The notes under the pieces are model-generated. The model was not told the origin of the DNA. It ran no database searches and saw nothing but the letters and a program-made list of their open reading frames with translations. A program made the position numbers and the translations under genes. Positions 1 to 8,003 of a stretch of DNA of 36,970 bases are shown piece after piece. Source of the stretch: Aquipuribacter hungaricus (GTDB taxonomy: Bacteria; Actinomycetota; Actinomycetes; Actinomycetales; JBBAYJ01); the NCBI RefSeq assembly GCF_037860755.1, contig NZ_JBBEOI010000013.1:1-36970 (forward strand), given 5' to 3'. Position 1 is the first letter of the stretch, and every line of letters begins with the position of its first letter.

Positions 1-147
1 GACCGCGGCCTCCGCGGTCGACGCCTCGGGCGGCCCGGCGGGGCGGGTGGCGGCCCTCCGGCGCCGCGGTGCCCGGGGGGCGGGCGGCGCGTCCGTGCCG
101 TCCAGGGTGGTGCCGTCGGGGGTGGTGCTGTCGTCGTTCTCGAGCAC
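1..147 (-). CDS. rne: Ribonuclease E/G, N-terminal fragment (runs off the left edge)
   Basis: Only the first 49 codons are in the window. The GTG at 145-147 follows a strong Shine-Dalgarno GAGGAG (minus strand, 153-158) with a 5-nt gap. The encoded start is acidic and Ser/Thr-rich (VLENDDSTTPDG) and then becomes basic and proline-rich, with RRRRAATRPAGPP. That basic block closely resembles the disordered N-terminal extension of actinobacterial RNase E/G. Its position directly downstream of ndk in the same direction is the usual actinobacterial order. RNase E/G is the endoribonuclease that starts mRNA decay and processes rRNA. The catalytic S1 and DNase-I-like domains lie outside the window, so the call rests on the N-terminal extension and synteny. 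Reading continues open to base 1. Confidence 0.65.
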   Translation of the reverse strand, partial: MLENDDSTTPDGTTLDGTDAPPAPRAPRRRRAATRPAGPPEASTAEAAV

Positions 148-461
148 TGGTGCTCCTCTTCGACCCCCTCCGGTGCATCGCCGGCGGGGGCGCTCGGCGC
201 GCCACCCTCGGGCGACGCACAAGTCCGTGGTCGTCGCCTCGGTCCCGCTCGGCGCAGACCTGCCGGCGACGGACGCCCGGACGGGTCGCGCCCGGCGAGG
301 ACGGGCGACGCGGTGCGGCGGCCGATGCACAGCGCGCCACCCCGCCCTCGGAGTATGTCACGCGCGGGGTCGTCGGGGGCCAGGTCCGCCCCGCACGGCC
401 GTGTCGGGCCCGCAGCCCGGGGGCTCACCGGCCGCCCCGGGCGCGTGCGGGACCGGGTCCG
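148..461 (-). other. 314-bp gap between ndk and rne; probable rne promoter and leader
   Basis: No convincing gene is seen here. On the minus strand a -10-like CATACT lies at 352-357, which would give a 5' leader of roughly 200 nt ahead of the rne GTG. The open frames on the plus strand across this stretch are GC-driven and have no start context. A long leader on rne would fit the autoregulation known for enterobacterial RNase E, but nothing in the sequence demonstrates it. Confidence 0.35.
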
Positions 462-899
462 TCAGGCGCCGGCGCCGAACCAGATCTCGGTCTCGCGCGC
501 GGCGCTCTCGGCCGAGTCGCTGCCGTGGACGATGTTCTGCTGGACCTTGAGGCCCCAGTCGCGGCCCAGGTCGCCGCGGATCGTGCCCGGCGCCGAGGCG
601 GTCGGCTCGGTGGAGCCGGCGAGGCTGCGGAAGCCCTCGACCACGCGGTGGCCCTCGACGAGCGCGACGACGACCGGTCCGGAGGACATGAACTCCACGA
701 GCGGGCCGTAGAACGGCTTGCCCTCGTGCTCGGCGTAGTGGGCGGCCAGCTGCTCCTGCGTCGCCTCGACCATCCGGAGGCCGACGAGGACGTAGCCCTT
801 GGCCTCGATGCGCCGGAGCACCTCCCCGGTCAGGCCGCGGCGGACGCCGTCCGGCTTGACGATGACGAGGGTGCGCTCGGGGCTTGTCTGCTCGGTCAC
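462..899 (-). CDS. ndk: Nucleoside diphosphate kinase
   Basis: This 145-residue protein has the usual length for bacterial Ndk. It transfers the gamma phosphate from ATP to nucleoside diphosphates through a phosphohistidine, balancing the NTP and dNTP pools in the cytosol. The catalytic histidine is H125 in NIVHGSDS, and the N-terminal VKPDGV loop (K15) contributes to nucleotide binding. The GTG start at 897-899 has GGAGG directly against it, too close for normal Shine-Dalgarno pairing. A TAGGGT -10 box lies 6 nt upstream of the start, so the mRNA is probably leaderless. The stop of the DUF4233 gene is 34 nt upstream, so ndk may be transcribed both from its own promoter and by read-through from folC. 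Confidence 0.95.
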   Translation of the reverse strand: MTEQTSPERTLVIVKPDGVRRGLTGEVLRRIEAKGYVLVGLRMVEATQEQLAAHYAEHEGKPFYGPLVEFMSSGPVVVALVEGHRVVEGFRSLAGSTEPTASAPGTIRGDLGRDWGLKVQQNIVHGSDSAESAARETEIWFGAGA

Positions 900-905
900 C
901 CTCCG

Positions 906-911
906 ACCCTA
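906..911 (-). promoter_or_regulatory. -10 box of ndk (TAGGGT)
   Basis: The minus-strand hexamer TAGGGT is separated from the ndk GTG by 6 nt, so transcription would begin at or next to the start codon. No convincing -35 box was identified. It lies in the 34-nt gap after the DUF4233 stop. Confidence 0.45.
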
Positions 912-933
912 GGGGGCCGGGCCGCCGGCCCGC

Positions 934-1266
934 TCAGAGCGCCGCGCGCTCGCGGTCGATGCGCGTGCCGATGACGACCGCCGCCACCCAGAGCCCGGTG
1001 AAGAGCAGGCCGACACCGACCATCGTCGGCACCCAGATGCCGGTGGCCACGACGACGACCTGCAGCAGCGACCCCCACCAGTAGCCGCCGGGACGCCCGA
1101 CCAGCCCGGACGACAGCACGAGGACGAGGGCCAGGACCGCCCCGCCGCCGACCGCCTGAAGGGTGGACAGCCCCGACAGGTCCTTGGCCACGAGCGAGGC
1201 GAAGACCACGACGAGCGCCTCGAAGACGAGCACGGTCGCGGCCATCACCCGCTTGGGGTCACGCAC
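934..1266 (-). CDS. DUF4233 small integral membrane protein
   Basis: The protein is about 110 residues and mostly hydrophobic, with about four predicted membrane segments (for example AATVLVFEALVVVFASLVA and AVVIGTRI near the end). It matches the DUF4233 family regularly found between folC and ndk in actinobacteria. Its function is unknown. I chose the GTG at 1264-1266, which overlaps the folC stop by 8 nt and gives the N terminus VRDPKRVMAAT. Homologues as I recall them carry a short charged lead like this. The alternative ATG at 1243-1245 would start at MAATVL. The overlap implies translational coupling to folC. The identification rests on hydrophobicity pattern and position rather than on any catalytic motif. 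Confidence 0.8.
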   Translation of the reverse strand: MRDPKRVMAATVLVFEALVVVFASLVAKDLSGLSTLQAVGGGAVLALVLVLSSGLVGRPGGYWWGSLLQVVVVATGIWVPTMVGVGLLFTGLWVAAVVIGTRIDRERAAL

Positions 1267-2965
1267 GCCGGCCCCCGGCGGGCCCGCCGTCCTCCCCGTC
1301 GCCCGGACCGTCACCAGGACCGTCGCCGCCGTCCCAGTAGTCGTCGTGCTCCTCGCGGACCACCCACGGGTCGTCGAGCAGGGCGGAATCCTCGGGGGCG
1401 GCGTGCGGGTCGCCGGCGACGTAGCGGTCCTCGTCGCGCTCGTCGTGCTCGTCGTCGCGGCCGCGGGCGAGCTCCCGGGCCAGCTCGGCGTCCAGGTCGT
1501 CGACCCCGTCCGCGGCGAGCACCCGGGCGCCGGTGTCCTCGGCCACGGCGGAGACGCCCCGGCTCGTGGTGTCCAGCGCCAGGGAGTCCGGGCTGGGGGC
1601 GCCGAGCAGGGTGCGCGCCTCGGCCACGAGGTAGACGGAGCCGGTGACGACGACGCCGGCCGCGACCTCGTCCCCGCCGGAGGCCACCTCGGCCAGCGCG
1701 ACCGCGGTGTCGATCGCGTCGGACAGGTCGGCCCGGACGTGGACACGGTCGTCGCCGTAGACCCCGCGGGCGACGTCGGCGAGCTCGTCGGCGGGCATGG
1801 CGCGGACCCCGCGTGCCGCGGTGACGACGACCTCGTCGAGGACCGGCTCGAACGCGGCGAGGATGCCGTCGACGTCCTTGTCGGCCATGGCGCCGACGAC
1901 GCCGACCAGGCGGGTGCCGGGGAACGCCTCGCTGAGCCCCTCGGCCGCGGCCTCGGCGCCCGCCGGGTTGTGGGCGGCGTCGACGACGACGAGCGGGCCG
2001 CGCCGCACCGGCTCCAGCCGGCCGGGCGAGTCGACGTGGGCGAACGCGTCCCGCACCAGGTCGGGGTCCAGGCCCGTGCCCGCGGCGCCGCCGGAGCCGA
2101 GGAACGCCTCGACGGCGGCCAGCGCGACGGCCGCGTTGCCGGCCTGGTGGGCGCCGTGCAGGGGCAGGTAGACGTCCTCCGCCCCGCCGACGAGGCCCTT
2201 GAGCGTGAGGCGCTGCCCGCCCACGGCGACGTCGCGGGACAGCACGCCGAACTCGATGCCCTCGCGCGCGACGACCGCGCCGACCTCGGCGGCGCGGGCC
2301 ATGAGCACCTCGGCGACCTCGACGGGCTGCTGGGCCGTCACCAGGACGGCGTGCTCCTTGACGATCCCCGCCTTCTGGCCGGCGATGGCGGCGAGGCCGT
2401 GGCCGAGCCAGCGCTCGTGGTCCAGCGCCACCGGGGTCACCACGGCGACCACGCCGTCGACGACGTTGGTGGAGTCCCACAGCCCGCCGAGGCCGACCTC
2501 GACGACGGCGACGTCGACCGGGGCGTCGGCGAAGACCGCGAACGCCATGACCGTCAGCACCTCGAAGAACGACAGCCGGGGCCCGCCCTCGGCGACGGAG
2601 CGGTCGTCGACGATCTGCACGTAGGGGGCGATGTCGTCCCAGGCGGCGACGAACCGCTCGTCGTCCAGCCGCAGGCCGTCCACGACGATGCGCTCCCCGA
2701 CGTGCTCCAGGTGGGGGGACGTGAACCGGCCGGTGCGCAGGCCGTGCTCGCGCAGGAGCCGGTCGACCATGCGCGCGGTCGTCGTCTTGCCGTTGGTCCC
2801 GGTGACGTGGACCACCGGGTACGAGCGCTGCGGCTCGCCGAGGATCTCCAGCACCGCGCGCACCCGCTCCAGCGACGGCTGGGGGGTGTGCTCGGGTGCC
2901 CGGCCGAGGATCTCGGCCTGCACCTGCAGGAAGCGGGGGTCGGTCCCGGGGGGCACGGCAGTCAC
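1259..2965 (-). CDS. folC: Folylpolyglutamate synthase / dihydrofolate synthase, with long acidic C-terminal tail
   Basis: FolC is a Mur-ligase-family enzyme. It adds glutamate to dihydropteroate and to reduced folates, using ATP, to retain folates in the cell. The P-loop HVTGTNGKTT is at residues 53-62, FTSPHL at 81-86, the GLGG-WDSTN motif near 158-167, and the C-terminal-domain signature VVDAAHNP at about 327-334. The family fold ends near residue 455 (TGSVYLVAEARTLLG). A further 113 residues follow, first an alpha-helical stretch and then a strongly acidic low-complexity tail (DDEHDERDED, then GDGPGDGEDG), making 568 residues instead of about 430-460. The GTG start lies 6 nt after a GATACT -10 box, which suggests a leaderless mRNA. 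The gene is first in the folC-DUF4233-ndk unit. Confidence 0.93.
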   Translation of the reverse strand: MTAVPPGTDPRFLQVQAEILGRAPEHTPQPSLERVRAVLEILGEPQRSYPVVHVTGTNGKTTTARMVDRLLREHGLRTGRFTSPHLEHVGERIVVDGLRLDDERFVAAWDDIAPYVQIVDDRSVAEGGPRLSFFEVLTVMAFAVFADAPVDVAVVEVGLGGLWDSTNVVDGVVAVVTPVALDHERWLGHGLAAIAGQKAGIVKEHAVLVTAQQPVEVAEVLMARAAEVGAVVAREGIEFGVLSRDVAVGGQRLTLKGLVGGAEDVYLPLHGAHQAGNAAVALAAVEAFLGSGGAAGTGLDPDLVRDAFAHVDSPGRLEPVRRGPLVVVDAAHNPAGAEAAAEGLSEAFPGTRLVGVVGAMADKDVDGILAAFEPVLDEVVVTAARGVRAMPADELADVARGVYGDDRVHVRADLSDAIDTAVALAEVASGGDEVAAGVVVTGSVYLVAEARTLLGAPSPDSLALDTTSRGVSAVAEDTGARVLAADGVDDLDAELARELARGRDDEHDERDEDRYVAGDPHAAPEDSALLDDPWVVREEHDDYWDGGDGPGDGPGDGEDGGPAGGRRA

Positions 2966-2971
2966 CGCCCC

Positions 2972-2977
2972 AGTATC
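2972..2977 (-). promoter_or_regulatory. -10 box of folC (GATACT)
   Basis: GATACT on the minus strand is separated by 6 nt from the folC GTG at 2963-2965. It follows the hairpin at 3000-3028 that ends the upstream XRE gene. This is consistent with an independent leaderless folC transcript. Confidence 0.4.
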
Positions 2978-2999
2978 GCGGGGCGGCGGGGGGACCGAC

Positions 3000-3028
3000 G
3001 ACCCGGCGGCACGGTCGGCCGCCGGGTC
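3000..3028 (-). terminator. Hairpin terminator of the XRE-TPR gene
   Basis: A perfect 11-bp GC-rich stem (3000-3010 with 3018-3028) and a 7-nt loop lie 30 nt after the regulator stop codon. There is no U-tract, as is common in actinobacteria. It separates the regulator from folC. Confidence 0.6.
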
Positions 3029-3058
3029 ACCGGACGCGGGTGCTCAGCCGGGTGGCCC

Positions 3059-4405
3059 TCAGACGGTGAGGCCGGGACCGGCGGCCGAGCCGACCCGCAC
3101 CGACGACGGCCGGAGCCCGACCGCGTCGAAGGCCTGCTGGAACGCCTCGAGGGCGCCCTCGGTGCGGCCGATGTCCATGAGCCGGTCGCCGAGGTCGCGC
3201 CAGGCCTGCGCGGCCTGGCGGGTGGCGGACATCATCGACAGCGTGTCCGCGGCACGGCGGTACTCCGCCTCGGCGGCCGCGTGGTCGCCCCCGGCGGCCA
3301 GCGCGTCGCCCAGGACCGTGCGCGCGACGCAGGACTCCAGCCGCGGCGTGTCGCCGAGCACGGCGATCGCGGTCTCGGCGGAGGCGCGGGCGGCGTCGGT
3401 CTCGCCGGTGCGCAGGTGGGCGGTGGCGCGGATCCGGTGCCAGTAGGCCATGTCGACCTCGCTGCCGAGCTGCTCCAGCGGCTGGCGGATGGCCAGCAGC
3501 GACTCCACGGCCTCGTCGACCTGGGGCGGCTCGGAGACCAGGAGCAGCGAGGCGAGCGAGAGCTTGAGCCGGAAGAAGTCGCGGGTGTCCGGGCCCTCGG
3601 ACAGGAAGGCCACGGCGCGGCGCGCGTGGTGCAGGGCGCGCTCGACGTGCCCGCTCTCCTCCGCGGCGAGCGCGGCGTTCCAGTGCAGGCTGCCCTGGCC
3701 GACGCGGCTGCCCACCTGCTCGGCGTCCTGGAGCATCTCCTCGGCCAGGTGCTGGGCGTACAGCAGGTCCCCGCGGTGCAGGTGGACGCCGACGAGCGTC
3801 GCGGCCAGGCGCAGGTGCTCGTCGGTGCCACCGGCGCCCAGGCGGGAGGACGCGGCGACGGCGGCGGCCCCCGCGTCGGCGGCCTGGTTGAGGTCGCCGG
3901 CCTGGAGCAGGCTCTGCAGCAGCAGCACGCCGGTCGAGGCGACACCGACGGCGGCGTCGCCGGTGAGGGCCCGGGTGTGCAGCGGCAGCAGCGTGCTGAA
4001 CGCGGACTCCAGGTCGCCGGAGCGCTCCTGGGCCCGGGCGAGCACGAGCAGGGCCTCGTCGTGCAGCCGGCGGGGCGCACCGCGGGCGCCGATGACGGCG
4101 GAGGCGCGGGTCATCGCCTCGTCGAGGTCGCCCGTGACCAGGGCGTGGCGGGCGTGCTCGAGCTCCAGCTCGGGGACGCGCTCCTCGGGGGCGGCGCTGC
4201 CGTGGCGCAGGAAGTGCGCCGACACGTCGAGGCGCTCGGCGAGGCGCTGGAGGACGGCGTCGCTCGGCGTCCGCTTGCCCGACTCGATGAGCGACAGGTA
4301 GCTGGGCGACAGGTCGGACCCGGCCAGCTCGGTCTGGGAGATGCGGCGGTCCTCGCGGACGGCGCGGAGGCGCTCGCCCAGGTCGCCGCTGTCGTGCTCG
4401 GTCAT
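3059..4405 (-). CDS. XRE-family DNA-binding regulator with TPR array (RRNPP-like architecture)
   Basis: The protein has 448 residues. Residues 9-66 form a Cro/C1-type helix-turn-helix (SQTELAGSDLSPSYLSLIESG carries the recognition region). From about residue 80 to 440 I count some nine helix-turn-helix repeats of TPR type, for example ALVTGDLDEAMTRA, AQERSGDLESAFS, LAAEESGHVERALHHARRA and LGDALAAGGDHAAAEAEYRR. An XRE domain followed by a TPR superhelix is the architecture of the RRNPP regulators (Rap/Rgg/NprR/PlcR/PrgX). There the TPR groove binds a short secreted and re-imported peptide. The start has an excellent Shine-Dalgarno GAGGAGG 4 nt before the ATG. A gene for a 45-residue secreted peptide diverges 190 bp away. 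The gene is monocistronic, ended by the hairpin at 3000-3028. The regulator class is clear; the ligand is inferred. Confidence 0.85.
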   Translation of the reverse strand: MTEHDSGDLGERLRAVREDRRISQTELAGSDLSPSYLSLIESGKRTPSDAVLQRLAERLDVSAHFLRHGSAAPEERVPELELEHARHALVTGDLDEAMTRASAVIGARGAPRRLHDEALLVLARAQERSGDLESAFSTLLPLHTRALTGDAAVGVASTGVLLLQSLLQAGDLNQAADAGAAAVAASSRLGAGGTDEHLRLAATLVGVHLHRGDLLYAQHLAEEMLQDAEQVGSRVGQGSLHWNAALAAEESGHVERALHHARRAVAFLSEGPDTRDFFRLKLSLASLLLVSEPPQVDEAVESLLAIRQPLEQLGSEVDMAYWHRIRATAHLRTGETDAARASAETAIAVLGDTPRLESCVARTVLGDALAAGGDHAAAEAEYRRAADTLSMMSATRQAAQAWRDLGDRLMDIGRTEGALEAFQQAFDAVGLRPSSVRVGSAAGPGLTV

Positions 4406-4464
4406 CGGTCCTCCTCGGTCCCCGTCCCCGGCCGGGCGCGGTGGCGCCCAGGGTGAGAACTACG

Positions 4465-4536
4465 CTGTGACAGTAGCGCGCCCCGCTGTGACTGGGACAT
4501 GCTTCGCCCCCGACGGACCCTGTGAGCACACTGTGA
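4465..4536. promoter_or_regulatory. Four CTGTGA repeats between the XRE regulator and the mini-peptide gene
   Basis: The hexamer CTGTGA occurs on the plus strand at 4465-4470, 4486-4491, 4520-4525 and 4531-4536, with start-to-start spacings of 21, 34 and 11 bp. The first copy extends to the perfect palindrome CTGTGACAG (4465-4473). The last two form TGTGA-N6-TGTGA. The repeats fill the centre of the divergent 190-bp control region, where an autoregulating XRE dimer would be expected to bind. Operator function is inferred. The spacing suggests binding on one face of the helix for three of the four copies. Confidence 0.55.
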
Positions 4537-4595
4537 GTCCACTCCGCGCACGCAGCGGATCCGCACGACCACCCTCGATGACCGGGAGAGACTCC

Positions 4596-4733
4596 ATGCC
4601 CAGCACCCCCGTCCGCGCCCTGATCGCCCTGGCCGCCTCCGCGCTCCTCGTCCTGGGGGCCGCGGGCGCCGCGACCGCCTCCGCCCCGGAGACCGCGACG
4701 TTCGGTCCCGGACCGGTCTGCTGCGCCGGCTGA
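4596..4733 (+). CDS. Secreted mini-peptide precursor (45 aa), candidate signal peptide for the XRE-TPR regulator
   Basis: ATG at 4596 follows GGGAGAG (about 4584-4590) with a 5-nt gap, a good ribosome site. The product starts MPSTPVRAL, followed by a hydrophobic core (IALAASALLVLGAAGAATA) and a signal-peptidase I site of AxA type (TASA). The mature C-terminal part would be only about 15-17 residues, ending TFGPGPVCCAG: small, proline/glycine-rich, with two adjacent cysteines. No other domain fits in the product. The gene diverges from the XRE-TPR regulator and is closed by a strong hairpin at 4781-4815. An upstream ATG at 4578 lacks a ribosome site. The size, signal peptide and position match phr/pheromone precursor genes of RRNPP systems. 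The signalling role is an inference, and I do not recognise the family. It could instead be a small cell-envelope or disulfide peptide. Confidence 0.7.
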   Translation: MPSTPVRALIALAASALLVLGAAGAATASAPETATFGPGPVCCAG

Positions 4734-4780
4734 AGCCACCGCTCTTGACCCACCGCGCGCCCGGCGCCCGAGGGCGCGCG

Positions 4781-4815
4781 ACCGCGCGGCCCGGTCCCCG
4801 ACCGGGCCGCGCGGT
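4781..4815. terminator. Bidirectional hairpin between the mini-peptide gene and ileS
   Basis: A perfect 15-bp stem (4781-4795 with 4801-4815) with a 5-nt loop lies 48 nt after the peptide stop and 12 nt after the ileS stop on the other strand. It isolates the peptide transcript. Confidence 0.8.
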
Positions 4816-4826
4816 GCGCCGGACGC

Positions 4827-7800
4827 TCAGGCCCTGGCGAGAGAGACGACGGCCCCGTCCGGGCCGACGTCCCCGGTCTCGACGACGAGGTCGACCGCCA
4901 GGGTCTCCCGCGCCACCAGGTCCCGGTGGGTCTGCGCCGCCGCGGCGCGGCCCTCCGCGACCGTGAGCCGCAGCGCGATCCGGTCGGCGACATGCAGCCC
5001 GGCCTCGCGGCGCGCGTCCTGCACCAGCCGCACCACGTCCCGGGCCCAGCCCTCGGCCTCGAGCTCGTCGGTGACGGTCGTGTCGAGCATGACGAACCCG
5101 CCCGCGGCAAGCGGGGCGACCGCGTCGTGCTCGCCGGCGCCGCGCACGACCGTGCTCAGCTCGTACTCGCCCTCCTGCAGGTCGACGCCGCCGCACACCA
5201 CGGAGCCGGAGCCGTCGAGGCTCCACTCCCCCGCACGGGCCGCACCGATGACCTGCTGGACGGTGCGGCCCAGGCGCGGGCCCGCCGCGCGGGCGTTGAC
5301 CTGCAGCCGCTGCTCGACCTCGACCCCGACCTCGTGGGCCCGCTCGACCGACAGCAGCCGGACCTCGTGGACGTTGAGCTCGTCGCGCAGCAGACCCACC
5401 AGGCCCTCGACGGCGCCGGGGTCGGGCAGCACGACCGTCAGCTGCCGCAGCGGCTGCCGGACCCGGGCACCGGCCGCCTTGCGCAGGCTGAGCGCGACCG
5501 AGGCCGCGGCCCGCACGGTGTCCATGGCGACGACCAGGGCGTCGTCGGCCGGCAGCTCGTCCGGCTCCGGCCAGGCGGCCAGGTGCACGGAGCGCCCGCC
5601 GGTGAGCCCGCGCCAGATCTCCTCGCCCACGAGCGGGAGCAGCGGCGCCCCGAGCCGGCACAGCACCTCCAGCGCGGTGTGCAGGGTGTCGACCGCCTGA
5701 CGGCCCTCGGGGGTCTCGGCCGCCCAGAACCGGTCGCGCGAGCGGCGGACGTACCAGTTGGTCACCGCGTCCAGGGCGTCGCGGAACATGCCTGCGGCGG
5801 CCGCGAGCTCGTCGGCCTCCAGCGCCGCGGTCACCTGCTCGACGGTCCGGCGGACCGTGGCCAGCAGGTACCGGTCGAGCACGTGGTCCGACGCGGTGGA
5901 CGTCTGCCCCACCACCCCGGCCGCGCCCGCGTAGAGCGACAGGAAGTACCAGGTGCTCCACAGCGGCAGCAGCACCTGCCGGACGGTGTCGCGGATGCCC
6001 TGCTCGGTGACGACGAGGTTGCCGCCGCGCAGCACGGGGCTGCTCATGAGGAACCAGCGCATCGCGTCGGCGCCGTCGCGGTCGAACACCTCGCGGACGT
6101 CCGGGTAGTTGCGCAGCGACTTGGACATCTTGCGGCCGTCGTCGCCGAGCAGGATCCCGTGGACCAGGCAGGTGCGGAACGCCGGCCGGTCGAACAGCGC
6201 CGTGGCCAGCACGTGCAGCGTGTAGAACCAGCCGCGGACCTGGCCGTTGTACTCGACGATGAAGTCGCCCGGGTAGTGGTGCTCGAACCAGTCGGAGTTC
6301 TCGAACGGGTAGTGCACCTGCGCGAACGGCATCGACCCGGACTCGAACCAGCAGTCGAGCACCTCGGGCACCCGGCGCATGGTGGAGCGGCCGGTCGGGT
6401 CGTCCGGGTTGGGCCGGGTGAGCTCGTCGACGAAGGGCCGGTGCAGGTCGGTCGGGCGCACGCCGAAGTCGCGCTCGAGGTCGTCGAGCGAGCCGTACAC
6501 GTCGGTGCGGGGGTAGGCGGGGTCGTCGGACACCCACACGGGGATCGGCGAGCCCCAGAACCGGTTGCGGCTGATCGACCAGTCGCGGGCGTTGGCCAGC
6601 CACTGCCCGAACGAGCCGTCCTTGACGTGGTCGGGCACCCAGGTGATGTCCCGGTTGAGCTCGACCATGCGGTCCCTGATCGCCGTGACCTGCACGAACC
6701 AGCTGCTCACCGCCCGGTAGATGAGCGCGTTGTCGCAGCGCCAGCAGTGCGGGTACGGGTGCTCGTACGACTCGTGGCGCACCAGCAGCCCCTTCTCCCG
6801 CAGCGCGCGCGTGATGGGGGTGTTGGCGTCGAACACGTGCTGGCCGACGAAGTCGGAGACCGGCTCGGTGAACTCGCCCTTGGAGTCGACGGGGACGACG
6901 ACCTCGATGCCGGCGGCGTCGGTGACGACCTTGTCCTCCTCGCCGAAGGCGGGGGCGATGTGGACGATGCCGGTGCCGTCCTCGGTGGTGACGTAGTCGG
7001 CCGCGAGCACGACGTGGGCGTTCTCGTGCCCCGCGAAGTAGTCGAACGGCGGGGTGTACCGGCGCCCCAGCAGGTCCGCTCCGGTGAGCCGCTCGACGAC
7101 CTCGGGGGCCTCCCCCAGCTCGCGGGCGTAGGCGGCGACCCGGGCCTCGGCGAGCACGAGCCGCTCGCCGGCCCAGTCCCCCTCGGTGGGGCGGACGACG
7201 ACGTAGTCCACGGCGGGGTTGACCGCGGCGGCAAGGTTGCTCGGCAGGGTCCACGGGGTGGTGGTCCAGATGAGGGCCAGCTCCCCGGTCTCCAGCCGCA
7301 GCCCGACGGTGACGGCCGGGTCCTGGCGGGAGCGGTAGACGTCGTCCATCCGGGTCTCGGTGTTGGACAGCGGCGTCTCGCAGCGCCAGCAGTAGGCCAG
7401 CACGCGGAAGCCCTCGTAGACCAGGCCCTTGTCGTGGAGCGTCTTGAACGCCCACATGACCGACTCCATGTAGTCCAGGTCGAGGGTCTTGTAGTCGTCG
7501 TCGAAGTCCACCCAGCGGGCCTGCCGGGTGACGTAGGACTCCCACTCGTCGGTGTACCGCAGCACCGAGGTCCGGCAGGCGTCGTTGAACCGCTCCAGGC
7601 CCATCTCGACGATCTCGGACTTGTGGGTGATGCCGAGCTGCTTCTCCGCCTCGACCTCGGCGGGCAGGCCGTGGCAGTCCCAGCCGAAGCGGCGCTCGAC
7701 CCGGCGGCCCTGCATGGTGCGGAAGCGCGGGACGACGTCCTTGACGTAGCCGGTGAGCAGGTGCCCGTAGTGCGGCAGGCCGTTGGCGAAGGGCGGGCCG

Positions 7801-8003
7801 TCGTAGAACACGAACTCGTTGGCGCCGTCGGTGCCGGCCTCCCGCGCCTCGACGGAGGCGACGAACGTGCCGTCGGCGTCCCAGTACCGCAGGACGCGCT
7901 CCTCGATCTCGGGGAACCGCGGGCTCGCGGGCACGTCGCCGCCGTGGCGGGGGTAGGCCTGCCCGGCCGGCTGCTGCGGGGCGTCCTGCTGCTGGGTGCT
8001 CAT
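4827..8003 (-). CDS. ileS: Isoleucyl-tRNA synthetase, type 2 (eukaryote-like)
   Basis: This 1058-residue class I synthetase attaches isoleucine to tRNA-Ile. The HIGH-type motif reads HYGH at residues 78-81 ([11 protein letters not shown]), and KMSKS is at 625-629. CWRC motifs occur in the editing/CP1 region ([10 protein letters not shown] and [12 protein letters not shown]). The length of more than 1050 residues, the HYGH signature and the NGLPHYGH context fit the type 2 IleS subfamily. That subfamily is shared with eukaryotes and archaea, and members are typically mupirocin-tolerant (family knowledge, not shown here). The C-terminal third holds the anticodon-binding domain. The ATG start at 8001-8003 has AGAGG 6 nt upstream and is preceded by a T-box leader, so expression should respond to uncharged tRNA-Ile. 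The gene is monocistronic. Confidence 0.96.
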   Translation of the reverse strand: MSTQQQDAPQQPAGQAYPRHGGDVPASPRFPEIEERVLRYWDADGTFVASVEAREAGTDGANEFVFYDGPPFANGLPHYGHLLTGYVKDVVPRFRTMQGRRVERRFGWDCHGLPAEVEAEKQLGITHKSEIVEMGLERFNDACRTSVLRYTDEWESYVTRQARWVDFDDDYKTLDLDYMESVMWAFKTLHDKGLVYEGFRVLAYCWRCETPLSNTETRMDDVYRSRQDPAVTVGLRLETGELALIWTTTPWTLPSNLAAAVNPAVDYVVVRPTEGDWAGERLVLAEARVAAYARELGEAPEVVERLTGADLLGRRYTPPFDYFAGHENAHVVLAADYVTTEDGTGIVHIAPAFGEEDKVVTDAAGIEVVVPVDSKGEFTEPVSDFVGQHVFDANTPITRALREKGLLVRHESYEHPYPHCWRCDNALIYRAVSSWFVQVTAIRDRMVELNRDITWVPDHVKDGSFGQWLANARDWSISRNRFWGSPIPVWVSDDPAYPRTDVYGSLDDLERDFGVRPTDLHRPFVDELTRPNPDDPTGRSTMRRVPEVLDCWFESGSMPFAQVHYPFENSDWFEHHYPGDFIVEYNGQVRGWFYTLHVLATALFDRPAFRTCLVHGILLGDDGRKMSKSLRNYPDVREVFDRDGADAMRWFLMSSPVLRGGNLVVTEQGIRDTVRQVLLPLWSTWYFLSLYAGAAGVVGQTSTASDHVLDRYLLATVRRTVEQVTAALEADELAAAAGMFRDALDAVTNWYVRRSRDRFWAAETPEGRQAVDTLHTALEVLCRLGAPLLPLVGEEIWRGLTGGRSVHLAAWPEPDELPADDALVVAMDTVRAAASVALSLRKAAGARVRQPLRQLTVVLPDPGAVEGLVGLLRDELNVHEVRLLSVERAHEVGVEVEQRLQVNARAAGPRLGRTVQQVIGAARAGEWSLDGSGSVVCGGVDLQEGEYELSTVVRGAGEHDAVAPLAAGGFVMLDTTVTDELEAEGWARDVVRLVQDARREAGLHVADRIALRLTVAEGRAAAAQTHRDLVARETLAVDLVVETGDVGPDGAVVSLARA

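Noticed and set aside
1163-4456. A 1097-codon open frame on the plus strand antisense to folC and the XRE-TPR gene
   Set aside because: The minus strand carries clear FolC and XRE-TPR motifs. The plus frame has low-complexity Gly/Val/Arg/Asp composition with no domain, a typical GC-rich shadow.
4465-4536. CTGTGA repeats as CRP/GlxR-type sites
   Set aside because: CRP-family sites are inverted (TGTGA-N6-TCACA). Here the copies are direct repeats with no matching TCACA half in register.
3059-4733. The XRE gene and the small ORF as a toxin-antitoxin pair
   Set aside because: The small product has a signal peptide and a 15-17-residue mature tail, unlike known toxins of XRE-linked systems. The two genes are divergent with separate terminators rather than a coupled operon.
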